DNA from: Ectothiorhodospira haloalkaliphila ATCC 51935
GTDB taxonomy: Bacteria > Pseudomonadota > Gammaproteobacteria > Ectothiorhodospirales > Ectothiorhodospiraceae
Assembly (NCBI RefSeq): GCF_000633935.1
Contig: NZ_KK214998.1
Span: forward strand, 1,598,411-1,662,410
Direction: 5' to 3'
DNA: 64,000 nt
Below are positions 28,898-37,945 of this stretch, piece by piece. A program made the position numbers and the translations under genes. The notes below the pieces were generated by a model. That model saw nothing but the letters and a program-made list of their open reading frames with translations, was not told where the DNA came from and made no database searches. The number at the start of each line of letters is the position of its first letter. Within the stretch, counting starts at the first letter, position 1.

Positions 28898-30469
28898 TCA
28901 CCGGGCCAGCACCCTCACCAGCACCACGCCCCGTTGGGAGAACAGGATCTCGTAGTCCTCCAGCCGCTCCAGGGAGTCCTGCTTGGTGACCGCCACTTCG
29001 CCCACCTCGGGCTCTCGGCGCTCCACGCTGCGCTCTGCATAGATGTTGAAGCTCGGGTTGTGCAGGCGCCACATGACCACCGTATCGGGCAGATCGCGGG
29101 CGGCCAGGCCCGCTTCCTTGATGGGGGCCTGTTGCAGGCCGGCGGCGGCCGGGAGCAGCAGACCGGCCACGCCCACGTTCATCACCAGGCCCAGCAGGAA
29201 GATGCGCCAGGCCCGGGCCATGCGCCGGTCGAACATGAAGAACACCGCCGCCACGGTGGCAATGGCGAAGAAGGCATGCCAAAGCGGCCCGAAGTGCTGT
29301 GGGTAGTCGCTCAGCAGGGCCAGGATGAAGTCATCGTCCACATGGGGCTTGATCAGCCCCACCAGCTCCGGCAGGGCCAGCAGGGCGCCGAACAGCAGGG
29401 CCGGGGGCAGGAACAGCAGGAAGCGGCTGCGCACCGCGTCCAGGTGCATGGCCATGAGGATGAACAACGGCGTCACGCCATAGAAGATGTAGTGGGGCAG
29501 CTTGGTGCTGGCCAGGGAGAACAGGGCCAACACGAACAGGAACCACAGCAGCAGATAGCCCTGCAGGTCATCCCGGAAGCGTTCCTTGAGTTCCACAAAG
29601 CTGCGCAGCATTACGGTGGTGTAGGGGAGCATCACCACCAGCAGCACCGGCAGATAGTAAAAGATCGGCCCACTGTGGCTCTCCATGGGCTCCAGGAAGC
29701 GCTGCAGGTTGTGCTCCAGGAAGAACCCGAGCAGGAAGCCCGGCCCCTCCCGCCAGGTGATGGCCAGATACCAGGGCAGCACCAGCAGCAAGAAGAGCAG
29801 GATGCCCAGGGGGTTGAAGGCGGCCTTCAGCCAGTCCCGCCAGCGGCCCTTGAGGGCATAGAAAATCAGGCTGACCGCCAACGGGATGACCACCGCCACT
29901 GGCCCTTTGGTGAGAAAACCCAGGCCCATGCAGGCGAAGGCCAGGTATACCCAGCGGTGACCGCCCTCCCGGAAGTGCAGGAAGATGGCGAACATGGCCC
30001 CGGCAATGAACAGGTTCAGGGCGGCATCGGCGATGGCCCCGCGACCCACGATGATGATGCCGATGGTGGTGGCACCGATGATGCCCGCGGCCAGGGCCGT
30101 GTGGTGGTCCAGCACGCGACGGGTGAAGGCCCAGATGAGCAGCATCCAGCCGGCCGAGGCCAGGGCCGAGGGCAGTCGCAGGGCGAACTCGTTCAGCCCC
30201 AGGGCGCTCACGCTCAGGGCCTGTAGCCAGTAGATCAGTATCGGCTTATCATAACGCGGCTCGCCGAACAGGTAGGTGGCCAGAAAATCCCCGCGCTCCA
30301 GCATGTTCCGGGTGGCCTCGCTGAAGGCGCCTTCGTCCAGGTCGAACAGGGCGAAACCGTCCAGGTTGTAGAAAAAGCCCGTGAACAGGGCGGCCAGGAA
30401 CAGCACCCACAGCCAGCGCAGTGAGAGTTGATCCAGATCGGGACTCAGGGGGTCGGCAAAGCGGGACAT
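28898..30469 (-). CDS. ArnT-like lipid-linked sugar glycosyltransferase (GT39/GT83)
   Basis: A 523-residue GT-C-fold integral membrane protein with about 11-12 hydrophobic segments. The first periplasmic loop has FDLDEGAFSEATRNMLERGD (the acidic pair needed for catalysis) followed by YDKPILIYWLQ. ArnT-type enzymes transfer a sugar from undecaprenyl phosphate to lipid A or another acceptor. It faces a flippase-like protein and an ArnC-like GT2 gene on the other strand. No arnA/B/D lies here, so the sugar is unknown. Confidence 0.87.
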   Translation of the reverse strand: MSRFADPLSPDLDQLSLRWLWVLFLAALFTGFFYNLDGFALFDLDEGAFSEATRNMLERGDFLATYLFGEPRYDKPILIYWLQALSVSALGLNEFALRLPSALASAGWMLLIWAFTRRVLDHHTALAAGIIGATTIGIIIVGRGAIADAALNLFIAGAMFAIFLHFREGGHRWVYLAFACMGLGFLTKGPVAVVIPLAVSLIFYALKGRWRDWLKAAFNPLGILLFLLLVLPWYLAITWREGPGFLLGFFLEHNLQRFLEPMESHSGPIFYYLPVLLVVMLPYTTVMLRSFVELKERFRDDLQGYLLLWFLFVLALFSLASTKLPHYIFYGVTPLFILMAMHLDAVRSRFLLFLPPALLFGALLALPELVGLIKPHVDDDFILALLSDYPQHFGPLWHAFFAIATVAAVFFMFDRRMARAWRIFLLGLVMNVGVAGLLLPAAAGLQQAPIKEAGLAARDLPDTVVMWRLHNPSFNIYAERSVERREPEVGEVAVTKQDSLERLEDYEILFSQRGVVLVRVLAR

Positions 30470-30547
30470 GCCATCGGACCTGTCGGGACGAGTGAAAGGG
30501 CCGACAGTCTACCAAACAGCGCCGCCGCGCTCTGCCTTCAGTTACCC

Positions 30548-31459
30548 ATGCCTCACCTCAGACTGCTCACCTCCATTGCCATTTTCGGCGCCTTTGTTGT
30601 CTTCGTGGAACTGGCCTACGGTTGGTCACGGGTATTGGCGCCCTGGGCCGAACTCTCCTGGGGCCTGGTCATCGTGGCCGCACTGCTGGCCGGGCTGACC
30701 TATGTCCTGCGCACCCTGCGACTGTACGACTATTATCGGCCAGTGATGAGGGGCCGCTTTGGTGCCTGCCTGCGCCTCACCCTCACCCATAATCTGCTGA
30801 ATAATCTGCTGCCCATGCGCACCGGGGAGTTGAGCTTTCCGCTGCTCATGGCGCGTTACTTCCAGGTTCCACCACTGAACTCCGTGCCGGTGCTGCTGTG
30901 GTTCCGGTTGATGGATCTTCACACCCTGGGATTTTTCGCCCTGCTGGCCCTGGGCAGTCATGCCCTGGGGGTGGGGCCGGCCCTCGCACTGTCGCTCATG
31001 TGGCTGGCCACCTTGCCGCTCATCCGCCGGATGGCACCTTTCTTGATTGCCCGGATCGAACCCTGGGAGGACCGTCGTCTGGCATCCCTGATGCTCAGGG
31101 CCTTGCAGGCCCTGCCCGAGTCGCCCCGGGCATTCTGGCGTGCCTGGGGCTGGACCATGGGCAATTGGGCCGTCAAACTTGCCGTCTTTGTCTGGGTGCT
31201 GGCCCTGTTTCTGGAAGCCCCCGCCCCGGCCCTGTGGCTGGCCGTGATCGCCGGTGACCTCACCAGTGTGCTGCCGGTGCATGGCGTCGGCGGGGCCGGA
31301 ACCTACGAGGCCGGTGTCATGGCGGCCCTGCTACCCTTCGGGGTGTCCGCCCAGGATGCCCTGGCGGCCGCCATCAACCTGCATCTTTTCCTGCTGGGAT
31401 CAACCCTAGTCGCCGGCGCCCTGGTGCCCTGGCTCCCGGCGACCCGAGGAGAGACCTGA
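30548..31459 (+). CDS. LPG synthase TM-region (UPF0104/AglD-like) membrane protein
   Basis: A 303-residue protein with about seven membrane helices, starting at the ATG at 30548. It contains LTHNLLNNLLPMRTGELSFP and GDLTSVLPVHGVGGAGTYEAG, hallmarks of the lysylphosphatidylglycerol synthase transmembrane family. In glycolipid loci such proteins are proposed to flip lipid-linked sugars. It is coupled to the next glycosyltransferase gene by a TGATG overlap, which supports that role (inference). Confidence 0.82.
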   Translation: MPHLRLLTSIAIFGAFVVFVELAYGWSRVLAPWAELSWGLVIVAALLAGLTYVLRTLRLYDYYRPVMRGRFGACLRLTLTHNLLNNLLPMRTGELSFPLLMARYFQVPPLNSVPVLLWFRLMDLHTLGFFALLALGSHALGVGPALALSLMWLATLPLIRRMAPFLIARIEPWEDRRLASLMLRALQALPESPRAFWRAWGWTMGNWAVKLAVFVWVLALFLEAPAPALWLAVIAGDLTSVLPVHGVGGAGTYEAGVMAALLPFGVSAQDALAAAINLHLFLLGSTLVAGALVPWLPATRGET

Positions 31460-32535
31460 TGTCCAAACCGCTGCCCGTCGAACCTTCGTCACAGGAATCC
31501 AGCCCGGGCGAGGGCCTGGGCTATGCCATGTATGCCACCGAGGAGGGGTTGTCCCTGTCCCTGGTGGTGCCCATGTACAACGAGCAGGACAACGTGCTCC
31601 CCCTCGTGGAGCGCATCCACGAGACCCTGGCGGCACAACCCATCCCCTGGGAGGTGGTGCTGGTGGATGACGGCAGCGCCGATGCCACTCCCGACCGCAT
31701 GCTGGAGCAGCGCAAGCTTCGCGGCCCCCATGTGCGTGTGGTGTGCCTGCAGCGCAACTTCGGGCAGACCGCGGCCATGCAGGCGGGCATTGATCATGCC
31801 CGGGGCAGCATCATCGCCACCCTGGACGGGGATCTGCAGAACGACCCCGGCGACATCCCCGCCATGGTCCGTCGCCTGCTGGAGGAGGATCTGGACATGG
31901 TGGCGGGCTGGCGCAAGGATCGTCACGACGACCTGTGGAAGCGCAAGATCCCCTCACGCATCGCCAACAAGCTGATCCGCTGGACCACCAAGGTCAATCT
32001 GCACGACTACGGCTGCAGCCTGAAGGTGTTCCGCGCCAACATCCTCAAGGGGGTGCGGCTGTATGGGGAGATGCACCGTTTCATCCCGGCCTGGTTCGCC
32101 ACCCAGACATCGCCCCGGCGCATCCGCGAGCACGTGGTCACGCACCATGCCCGGGCCCACGGGGACTCCAAGTACGGTATTTCCCGCACCTTTCGGGTGA
32201 TTCTGGATCTGCTGTCGGTCTATTTCTTCATGCGCTACAAGGCCCGGCCTGGGCATTTCTTCGGCTCCATCGGCCTGGTCTTCGGTGGGTTGGGCTCGGT
32301 GATCCTGGGCTATCTGTTCCTGGTGAAGGTGCTGCTGGGTGAGAGCATCGGCACACGGCCGCTGCTGTTCGTGGGGGTGATGTGCGTGCTGGTGTCGGTG
32401 CAACTGTTGACCACCGGCGTGCTCAGCGAACTCATGGCCCGCACCTATTTCGAATCCGGCCGCATCCGCTCCTATGTGGTTCGCGCTGGCGGCTATGAGC
32501 GCGCCGAGCAGGCCGACTGGCATCGTGCAGGTTGA
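31459..32535 (+). CDS. GT2 family polyprenyl-phosphate glycosyltransferase (ArnC/DPM-like)
   Basis: A 358-residue GT2 enzyme with VVPMYNEQDNV, LVDDGSADATP and the DxD-type TLDGDLQNDPGDIP, then two C-terminal membrane helices. The layout matches ArnC, GtrB and dolichol-phosphate mannosyltransferases, which load a sugar onto undecaprenyl phosphate on the cytoplasmic side. With the flippase-like gene upstream and the ArnT-like gene opposite, it forms a plausible three-step glycosylation route: charge, flip, transfer. Confidence 0.9.
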   Translation: MSKPLPVEPSSQESSPGEGLGYAMYATEEGLSLSLVVPMYNEQDNVLPLVERIHETLAAQPIPWEVVLVDDGSADATPDRMLEQRKLRGPHVRVVCLQRNFGQTAAMQAGIDHARGSIIATLDGDLQNDPGDIPAMVRRLLEEDLDMVAGWRKDRHDDLWKRKIPSRIANKLIRWTTKVNLHDYGCSLKVFRANILKGVRLYGEMHRFIPAWFATQTSPRRIREHVVTHHARAHGDSKYGISRTFRVILDLLSVYFFMRYKARPGHFFGSIGLVFGGLGSVILGYLFLVKVLLGESIGTRPLLFVGVMCVLVSVQLLTTGVLSELMARTYFESGRIRSYVVRAGGYERAEQADWHRAG

Positions 32536-32604
32536 TGCCGGGCCGCCTTTGATGTGGGTCATGGACTTCGCCTTTCGCCATGGCGCGAAGGGTTTGAGTG
32601 GTTT

Positions 32605-32620
32605 ATTAGTAAATACTAAT
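32605..32620. promoter_or_regulatory. AT-rich palindrome upstream of the octaheme cytochrome gene
   Basis: A perfect inverted repeat, ATTAGTA and TACTAAT separated by AA, sits in an AT-rich patch about 100 bases before the cytochrome gene. The surrounding sequence is strongly GC-rich. It looks like a binding site for a dimeric regulator. The rest of the 184-base gap (32536-32719) holds no gene that I can see. Confidence 0.5.
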
Positions 32621-32719
32621 TAATCGACCCATCAGCGGTCTCGATAGGCCCCGTTACGCAGCGCGGCGTTCCGCCGCCCGCCGGGGCCTTCCTCCGCGAC
32701 ACCTCCCGAGGAGTCATTC

Positions 32720-34360
32720 GTGTCAAGACCCCTTGTCTGCTCTTTCCTGCTCGGAATCATGCTGACCCTGTTGATGGCACCTGTCCTGGCACAGGAGCCG
32801 GGCCAGTCGCCGGCGGCAGATACCCTGGATGCCCCCACCATGCTGCTGGAGAGCACTGCGGATCATCGCAAGTTCGAACAGCTCAGTGGTCCGTTCGAGT
32901 CTGGTCCCGATGTCACCCGGGCCTGCCTGGAGTGCCATACCGAGGCGGCCCTTCAAGTCCATCGCAGCATCCACTGGACCTGGGAGTATGATCAGCCGGA
33001 AACCGGCCAGAAGCTGGGCAAACGCTTTGCCCTCAATAATCTGTGCCTGGGGATTGCGGGCAGCGAGGAACGTTGCAGCTCCTGTCACACGGGTTACGAC
33101 TTCGACGGTGCTGACTTTGATTTCACCGCCGAAGAAAAGGTGGACTGCCTGGTGTGCCACGACACCACCGGCACCTACGTGAAGTTCCCCGTGGGCGGCG
33201 GCCATCCGCCCGCCGAGGACAGGGTCTTCCGTGGCACCCTCTTCAAGGCACCGGATCTGGCCGAGGTGGCGCAGAACGTGGGCAAGACCAGCCGCGAGAC
33301 CTGCGGTTCCTGTCACTTTGAGGGGGGCGGGGGTGATGCGGTCAAGCATGGGGACCTGGACAGCACACTGTTGTCTCCCGCCCATTCCGTGGACGTGCAC
33401 ATGTCACCGGACGGGCTGGATTTCAGTTGCTCCACCTGCCATGAATTCAGCGGGCATATCCAGGAAGGCAGTCGCTACCATGTAACCGCCAAGGCCGAGG
33501 GTGGCATCAGCGTGCCTGGGCGCGAGAGCGAACGCCCATCCTGCGAGTCCTGCCATGGCACCGAGCCCCACGACACCCGCATCCACGACAAGCTCAATCA
33601 GCACGTGGAGCGCATCGCCTGTCAGACCTGCCACGTGCCGGAAATCGCCCGGGGCGGGATGCCCACCAAGATCTCCTGGGACTGGTCCACTGCGGGCGAG
33701 CGGGACGAGGATGGGCGCCCCATCGTGCGCAAGGATCAGCAGGGCAACGTGATATATGACGGCATGAAGGGGAGCTTCGGCTGGGACGAGGACTATCCCC
33801 CCCTCTACCGCTGGTTCGACGGCAACATGCGCTACACCCTGCTGGGTGACCGCATCGACCCGGGCCAGCCGGTGGAAGTGAACTTCCCCGAGGGCAGCCC
33901 CGATGACCCGCGCGCCCGCATCTGGCCTTTCAAGGTCATGGAGGGGCGCCAGCCCTATGACACGCAGTTCGAGACCCTGCTCCTGGCCCACCTGTTCGGC
34001 CGGGACGACAATGCCTTCTGGCGGGGTTACGACTGGGACAAGGCCATCACCTCGGGCATGGCCGAGGCCCGCCGTGCCGGTCAGACCGATGCGACCTACA
34101 GCGGCAGTTTCGATTTCGTGGACACCCGCATGTACTGGCCGGTGAATCACATGGTGGCGCCCAAGGAGCAGGCCTTGAGCTGCGAGTCCTGCCACAGCAC
34201 GGACGGGCGCCTGGCGGATCTGCCCGGGCCCTACATTCCAGGGCGGGATCGTCATCCCTGGATCGAACCCATCGGCTGGACGGCCGTGATCCTCACCCTG
34301 CTGGGCGTGCTGGGCCACGGCGGGGTCCGTTACTGGCTCCATCGCCGCCGCTACCACTGA
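32720..34360 (+). CDS. Octaheme c-type cytochrome, tetrathionate reductase (OTR) family
   Basis: A 546-residue exported multiheme cytochrome. The signal peptide ends at about residue 24 (VLAQEP). Eight CxxCH motifs follow: CLECH (69), CSSCH, CLVCH, CGSCH, CSTCH, CESCH, CQTCH and a last CESCH. A single C-terminal membrane helix (IGWTAVILTLLGVLGHGGVRYW) anchors it. The order and spacing fit the octaheme tetrathionate reductase family, some of which also act on nitrite or hydroxylamine, so the substrate is unsettled. The next gene, 12 bases on, encodes its likely quinol-side partner. Confidence 0.88.
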   Translation: MSRPLVCSFLLGIMLTLLMAPVLAQEPGQSPAADTLDAPTMLLESTADHRKFEQLSGPFESGPDVTRACLECHTEAALQVHRSIHWTWEYDQPETGQKLGKRFALNNLCLGIAGSEERCSSCHTGYDFDGADFDFTAEEKVDCLVCHDTTGTYVKFPVGGGHPPAEDRVFRGTLFKAPDLAEVAQNVGKTSRETCGSCHFEGGGGDAVKHGDLDSTLLSPAHSVDVHMSPDGLDFSCSTCHEFSGHIQEGSRYHVTAKAEGGISVPGRESERPSCESCHGTEPHDTRIHDKLNQHVERIACQTCHVPEIARGGMPTKISWDWSTAGERDEDGRPIVRKDQQGNVIYDGMKGSFGWDEDYPPLYRWFDGNMRYTLLGDRIDPGQPVEVNFPEGSPDDPRARIWPFKVMEGRQPYDTQFETLLLAHLFGRDDNAFWRGYDWDKAITSGMAEARRAGQTDATYSGSFDFVDTRMYWPVNHMVAPKEQALSCESCHSTDGRLADLPGPYIPGRDRHPWIEPIGWTAVILTLLGVLGHGGVRYWLHRRRYH

Positions 34361-34372
34361 CGAGTGCATACC

Positions 34373-34984
34373 ATGAGTTCAGTTCGTATCTTCACCCTGT
34401 ATGAGCGTTTCTGGCACTGGAGCCAGGCGGTGCTGATCTTCGGCCTGTTGCTCACGGGGTTCGAGATCCACGGCACCTACGGGCTGCTGGGCTACAACAC
34501 CGCGTTCTCCATCCATATCGTGCTGGCCTGGGCGCTGATCGTGCTGTGGGCCTTCACCATCTTCTGGCATGTGGTCACCGGTGAGTGGCGCCAGTACGTG
34601 CCCACGCACCGGGGCATGCTGGCGGTGATGATGTACTACGCCTACGGGATCTTCTCGGGGGAGGCCAAGCCCTATACCCAGACGCCTGCGTCCAAGCACA
34701 ATCCGCTGCAGCGCATGGCTTATTTCAGCTTCAAGGCGGCCATTGCCCCGGCGCTGTGGATCTCGGGTCTGCTGTTACTCTTTTATGCCGCCTGGCGCGG
34801 GACGGCGCTGGAGGGCCTGCTCCCTTTCGCCACCGTGGCCTATGTGCATGTGGCCGCGGCCTTCGGGTTGCTGGTCTTCATCATTGGCCATGTCTACATG
34901 GCCGGCACCACGGGTGATCCCTGGTATGCCTACCTGAAATCCATGTTCACCGGGAAGAAGGAAGGCCGCTCGGACAGCCACTGA
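34373..34984 (+). CDS. Cytochrome b561-type membrane subunit
   Basis: A 203-residue four-helix membrane protein of the cytochrome b/b561 type. Candidate haem ligands are in RFWHWSQ, FSIHIVLAW, TIFWHVVTGEW and YVHVAAAFGLLVFIIGHVYM. I chose the ATG at 34373; a GTG three codons earlier is possible. It probably passes electrons between the quinone pool and the octaheme protein upstream, by analogy with other b-type/multiheme pairs. Confidence 0.87.
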   Translation: MSSVRIFTLYERFWHWSQAVLIFGLLLTGFEIHGTYGLLGYNTAFSIHIVLAWALIVLWAFTIFWHVVTGEWRQYVPTHRGMLAVMMYYAYGIFSGEAKPYTQTPASKHNPLQRMAYFSFKAAIAPALWISGLLLLFYAAWRGTALEGLLPFATVAYVHVAAAFGLLVFIIGHVYMAGTTGDPWYAYLKSMFTGKKEGRSDSH

Positions 34985-35016
34985 AGTCAGGGGCCGTCGA
35001 GTCCCTGAAACAAAAG

Positions 35017-35036
35017 AACCCCGCCAAGGCGGGGTT
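35017..35036. terminator. Bidirectional hairpin between cytochrome b and cold-shock genes
   Basis: A perfect 9-bp stem, AACCCCGCC at 35017-35025 and GGCGGGGTT at 35028-35036, with a two-base spacer, lies between convergent genes. AAAAG precedes it, giving a short T-run on the minus strand, so it best fits termination of the cold-shock gene. Confidence 0.65.
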
Positions 35037-35105
35037 CGCATCACTCAATTCTGTTGTCAGGTCTGCTGGGTTCGGCAGGCTTGCGCCCCCGGGCCTTCAG
35101 CCTGA

Positions 35106-35309
35106 TCAGGCGGGCTGGACGTTCGCCGCAGCCATGCCCTTGGGCGTGGTCTGGGTCTCAAAAGAGACCTTCTGGCCTTCGGCCAGCGTACGGAAACCAC
35201 CGCCTTCGATGGACGAGAAATGTACAAAGACATCCTTGCCGCCATCGTCGGGGGTGATGAACCCAAAGCCCTTGCTTTCGTTAAACCACTTCACGGTACC
35301 AGTCAGCAC
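35106..35309 (-). CDS. Cold-shock domain protein
   Basis: A 67-residue OB-fold nucleic-acid chaperone with RNP1 (KGFGFI) and RNP2 (VFVHF). The start is a GTG at 35309, supported by GAGGTAA 8 bases upstream and by the fixed GTVKWFN beginning of the family. It is one of two Csp genes in the window. Confidence 0.92.
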   Translation of the reverse strand: MLTGTVKWFNESKGFGFITPDDGGKDVFVHFSSIEGGGFRTLAEGQKVSFETQTTPKGMAAANVQPA

Positions 35310-35534
35310 TTCAGTATTACCTCGATCAAAAGAACAAAAGAGCAGAGCGAGTGAAGTCCATACCATCAAGCGATTCAGGCCCGTCCAGTCAGGGCTTTCA
35401 CAATGTCTGCTCGCTCGATCATACGCCTGACCCTGGTTGGATGCTATAACTGTTTCACATTTTTGCGTTCCAGTGATCCAGTTCTCCTCACGGGCGGCAC
35501 GCCACCACGCCACCACGGCCCCGACGGCAAAACC
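35310..35534. other. Intergenic region between divergent csp and tmcA
   Basis: This 225-base gap must contain both promoters and the long 5' leader usual for cold-shock mRNAs. A TATAAC at 35445-35450 could be a -10 for tmcA, without a convincing -35. I see no gene in it. Confidence 0.5.
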
Positions 35535-37718
35535 ATGTCCTCACCCCAGGTTTCCCGGCACGACCCGGCGCATCGGTCACAGCGTTCCAGCCCCGACGTC
35601 CGGATCACACCGACTGATTCCCCGGAGCACCGTCGCCTTGTCTGGCTGGCCGGCCCGGCCGAGCCCATGCAGGCGCTGGCATGGGACTGGTGCGCCGGTT
35701 TGTCCGCAACCATGCGGATGGCCTGGGTGGGAGCCGCACCGGCCTCGCCGGCCTCGTACCCACACCTGCCCTCGGCCCAGGCCGATACCTTGCTGGGGCG
35801 GACGCTGGATGCGCTGATTCTGGACGCCACGGCCGGCTTGCATCCCGACGCCCTGGGAGCTGCGACGGGTGCAGTGCGCGGGGGTGGCGTGGTCCTGTTG
35901 ATCCTGCCCCGACGCCAGGCAGAGGTCTCCCGTTTCGGGCAGCGGTGTCTGCGTGTTCTGGGGGACTCGGGGCTGTTGCCGCTGAATCCGTCACGGGAGA
36001 GCCTGACGGCCCGGGACCTGCCTTTGCCTTTCACCCTGCCAGTCGGCATGCCCCGGACGCCCGATGCGGATGACTGCCTCACAGGGGATCAGCATCAGGC
36101 TGTCCAGGCCCTGGAGCGCCTGGCCCATGGCCGGGCCGGACGCCCGCTGGTGCTCACCGCCGACCGGGGACGGGGCAAATCCGCGGCCCTGGGCATCGCT
36201 GCCGCCCGTCTGCTGGCGGCCCGTCGGGGACTGCCGATGACGCATGCCCCTTACCGCATCCTGGTCACTGCGCCTCGTCTTGCTTCGGTGGCGCCGGTGT
36301 TCGCTCACGCTCGGGGCGGTCTGGGGGAGGACTCTTCGGGCGCGGCGCGTGATCGGGGCCATCGGCTGGAGGTGCCCGGTGCCGTTCTGGAATATCGTCC
36401 CCCTGACGAGGCCTGTGACACCCCTGCGGATCTGCTGCTGGTGGATGAGGCTGCCGGGATCCCCGTCCACTGGCTTGTCCGACTGCTGGAGGGGCATCAG
36501 CGGGTCGCCTTTTCCACGACCATCCATGGCTATGAGGGGGCCGGGCAGGGGTTTGCGACCCGGTTCCAGGGGATTCTGCGGAGCCGTGCCCCGCAGACCC
36601 GCTATCTGCACCTGACCCAGCCGATCCGCTGGGCGGCGGATGACCCGGTGGAGGCCCTCATGGATCGTTTGCTGATGCTCAGCGCTCGACCGGCCGAGGT
36701 GGGGCATGAGGCCCGCCCAAACCCTGGGGAGGGCATGGTCCAGGTGCTCTCACCTTCTCTGTGGCTGGAGGACGAACTCCTGCTGGAGCAGGTTTTCGGT
36801 CTGCTGGTGCTGGCCCATTACCGCACCCGTCCCTCGGATCTGCAGCGCCTGCTGGATGACTCCGGACTTCAGGTACTGGCCTGGCGCCATCAGGGGCAGG
36901 TGGTTGCCGTGGCGCTGCTGGCGCGGGAAGGGGGGCTGGATGACGAACTGACCCGGGCCGTTGCTCAGGGGCGCCGCCGGCCCCAGGGGCATTTTCTGCC
37001 GGTGGGGATGATTCTCCATGGTGGTGCCCCGCCGGCCTCGGGCCGTCTTCATTATGAGCGGGTGGTGCGGATTGCCGTGCATCCGCAGTTGCAACGGCAG
37101 GGCCTGGGCACGGCCCTGCTGAGGCGGGTGGTGGATCATGCGTGCCAGGGGGGCGCCGACCTGGTGGGAGCGGGCTTTGGGGCCACGCCGGAGCTCCTGG
37201 ATTTCTGGCGCGGCGAGGGGTTTGAAGTCACTCGCATCGGCGTCAAGCCGGAGGTGAGCAGTGGTGGCTGGGGCGCCACGTTACTGCGCCCACTCACCCA
37301 GGCCGGTAGAGAGGCCATGGAACCGGCGCGCAGCCACTTCGTTCGCGGTCTGCCGCGGCTGCTGGCCGGTCCCTTGCGTTCCATGGACGCGGACCTGGCG
37401 CTTGCCCTGGGTGCCGGTTCGGGCGCTCCGCCGCCCGAGCCCCGGGATATCCCGGCCCTGGAGGCCTTCGCCCGTTGGCAGCGCCCCTTCGAGGCCTGCC
37501 TTCCCGAACTGGATGCCCTGATCCGCTGGGGCCTGGCCGATCCGGCTCGCCTTGCCGGGTTGCCCCGGGCGCAACGACACGCACTGGTGATGTGCCTGCT
37601 GCAGCAACGTTCCTGGGAGGCGACGGCCCGGGCGCTGGGGGTGTCGGGGCGCAAATCGGTGATCCGATGTCTGCGTGAGGCGGTGGAAGGGGTTGCCAAG
37701 CGGTTTTGGGCCGCTTAA
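35535..37718 (+). CDS. tmcA: tRNA(Met) cytidine acetyltransferase TmcA
   Basis: TmcA acetylates the wobble C34 of elongator tRNA-Met using ATP and acetyl-CoA. The 727-residue protein has a DUF1726 N-domain, Walker [13 protein letters not shown] near residue 208, a DEAA box ([11 protein letters not shown]) near 302, a GNAT domain ([16 protein letters not shown], about 512) and a C-terminal tRNA-binding region. It is slightly longer than the E. coli enzyme. I chose the ATG at 35535; an upstream in-frame start at 35403 has no conserved sequence. Confidence 0.92.
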   Translation: MSSPQVSRHDPAHRSQRSSPDVRITPTDSPEHRRLVWLAGPAEPMQALAWDWCAGLSATMRMAWVGAAPASPASYPHLPSAQADTLLGRTLDALILDATAGLHPDALGAATGAVRGGGVVLLILPRRQAEVSRFGQRCLRVLGDSGLLPLNPSRESLTARDLPLPFTLPVGMPRTPDADDCLTGDQHQAVQALERLAHGRAGRPLVLTADRGRGKSAALGIAAARLLAARRGLPMTHAPYRILVTAPRLASVAPVFAHARGGLGEDSSGAARDRGHRLEVPGAVLEYRPPDEACDTPADLLLVDEAAGIPVHWLVRLLEGHQRVAFSTTIHGYEGAGQGFATRFQGILRSRAPQTRYLHLTQPIRWAADDPVEALMDRLLMLSARPAEVGHEARPNPGEGMVQVLSPSLWLEDELLLEQVFGLLVLAHYRTRPSDLQRLLDDSGLQVLAWRHQGQVVAVALLAREGGLDDELTRAVAQGRRRPQGHFLPVGMILHGGAPPASGRLHYERVVRIAVHPQLQRQGLGTALLRRVVDHACQGGADLVGAGFGATPELLDFWRGEGFEVTRIGVKPEVSSGGWGATLLRPLTQAGREAMEPARSHFVRGLPRLLAGPLRSMDADLALALGAGSGAPPPEPRDIPALEAFARWQRPFEACLPELDALIRWGLADPARLAGLPRAQRHALVMCLLQQRSWEATARALGVSGRKSVIRCLREAVEGVAKRFWAA

Positions 37719-37762
37719 GATCAAGACCAAGTGAACAACACAACTATTCGGATCGCCATTTA

Positions 37763-37837
37763 ATGTTCGGTCACATGGTCAGCGTACGGGTACTGGTAGT
37801 CGTGGAAACACCACGGCCCGGGAGCCTGTTGCGCTGA
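37763..37837 (+). CDS. ilvL: Probable ilvGM leader (attenuator) peptide
   Basis: A 24-codon ORF, ATG at 37763 to TGA at 37835-37837. Seven of its residues are valine or leucine clustered at positions 6-14 (V6, V8, V10, L11, V12, V13, V14), with two more leucines near the end. It lies between tmcA and the acetolactate synthase gene, and a strong intrinsic terminator follows 27 bases after its stop. This is the layout of the ilv leader peptides that sense charged branched-chain tRNAs. The ribosome binding site is weak; an internal ATG at 37775 could also serve. Confidence 0.72.
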   Translation: MFGHMVSVRVLVVVETPRPGSLLR

Positions 37838-37864
37838 CGATCTGACCACACCGATCCGATTCCT

Positions 37865-37899
37865 GCAAAAACCCCCGGGTACCCCCCGGGGGTTTTTGC
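37865..37899 (+). terminator. Intrinsic terminator/attenuator before ilvG
   Basis: A perfect 15-bp stem, GCAAAAACCCCCGGG at 37865-37879 and CCCGGGGGTTTTTGC at 37885-37899, with a 5-base loop and T-run, lies 46 bases before ilvG. Upstream, GTCAGCG (37778-37784) can pair with CGCTGAC (37832-37838), or GGTCAG (37777-37782) with CTGACC (37842-37847). CCCGGG at 37817-37822 can pair with the terminator's 5' arm. These mutually exclusive pairings suit attenuation. It could also simply end tmcA transcription. Confidence 0.75.
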
Positions 37900-37945
37900 G
37901 TTATGGCCGCCCAAAAAAGACAGGATTCAGCAGGAGACTGACCCC

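Noticed and set aside
28865-30226. A 453-codon plus-strand frame over the ArnT-like gene
   Set aside because: Gln/Glu/His-rich antisense translation; the opposite strand has a clear membrane glycosyltransferase.
28898-32535. Complete arn (aminoarabinose) operon
   Set aside because: Only ArnC- and ArnT-like functions are present; arnA, arnB and arnD are not.
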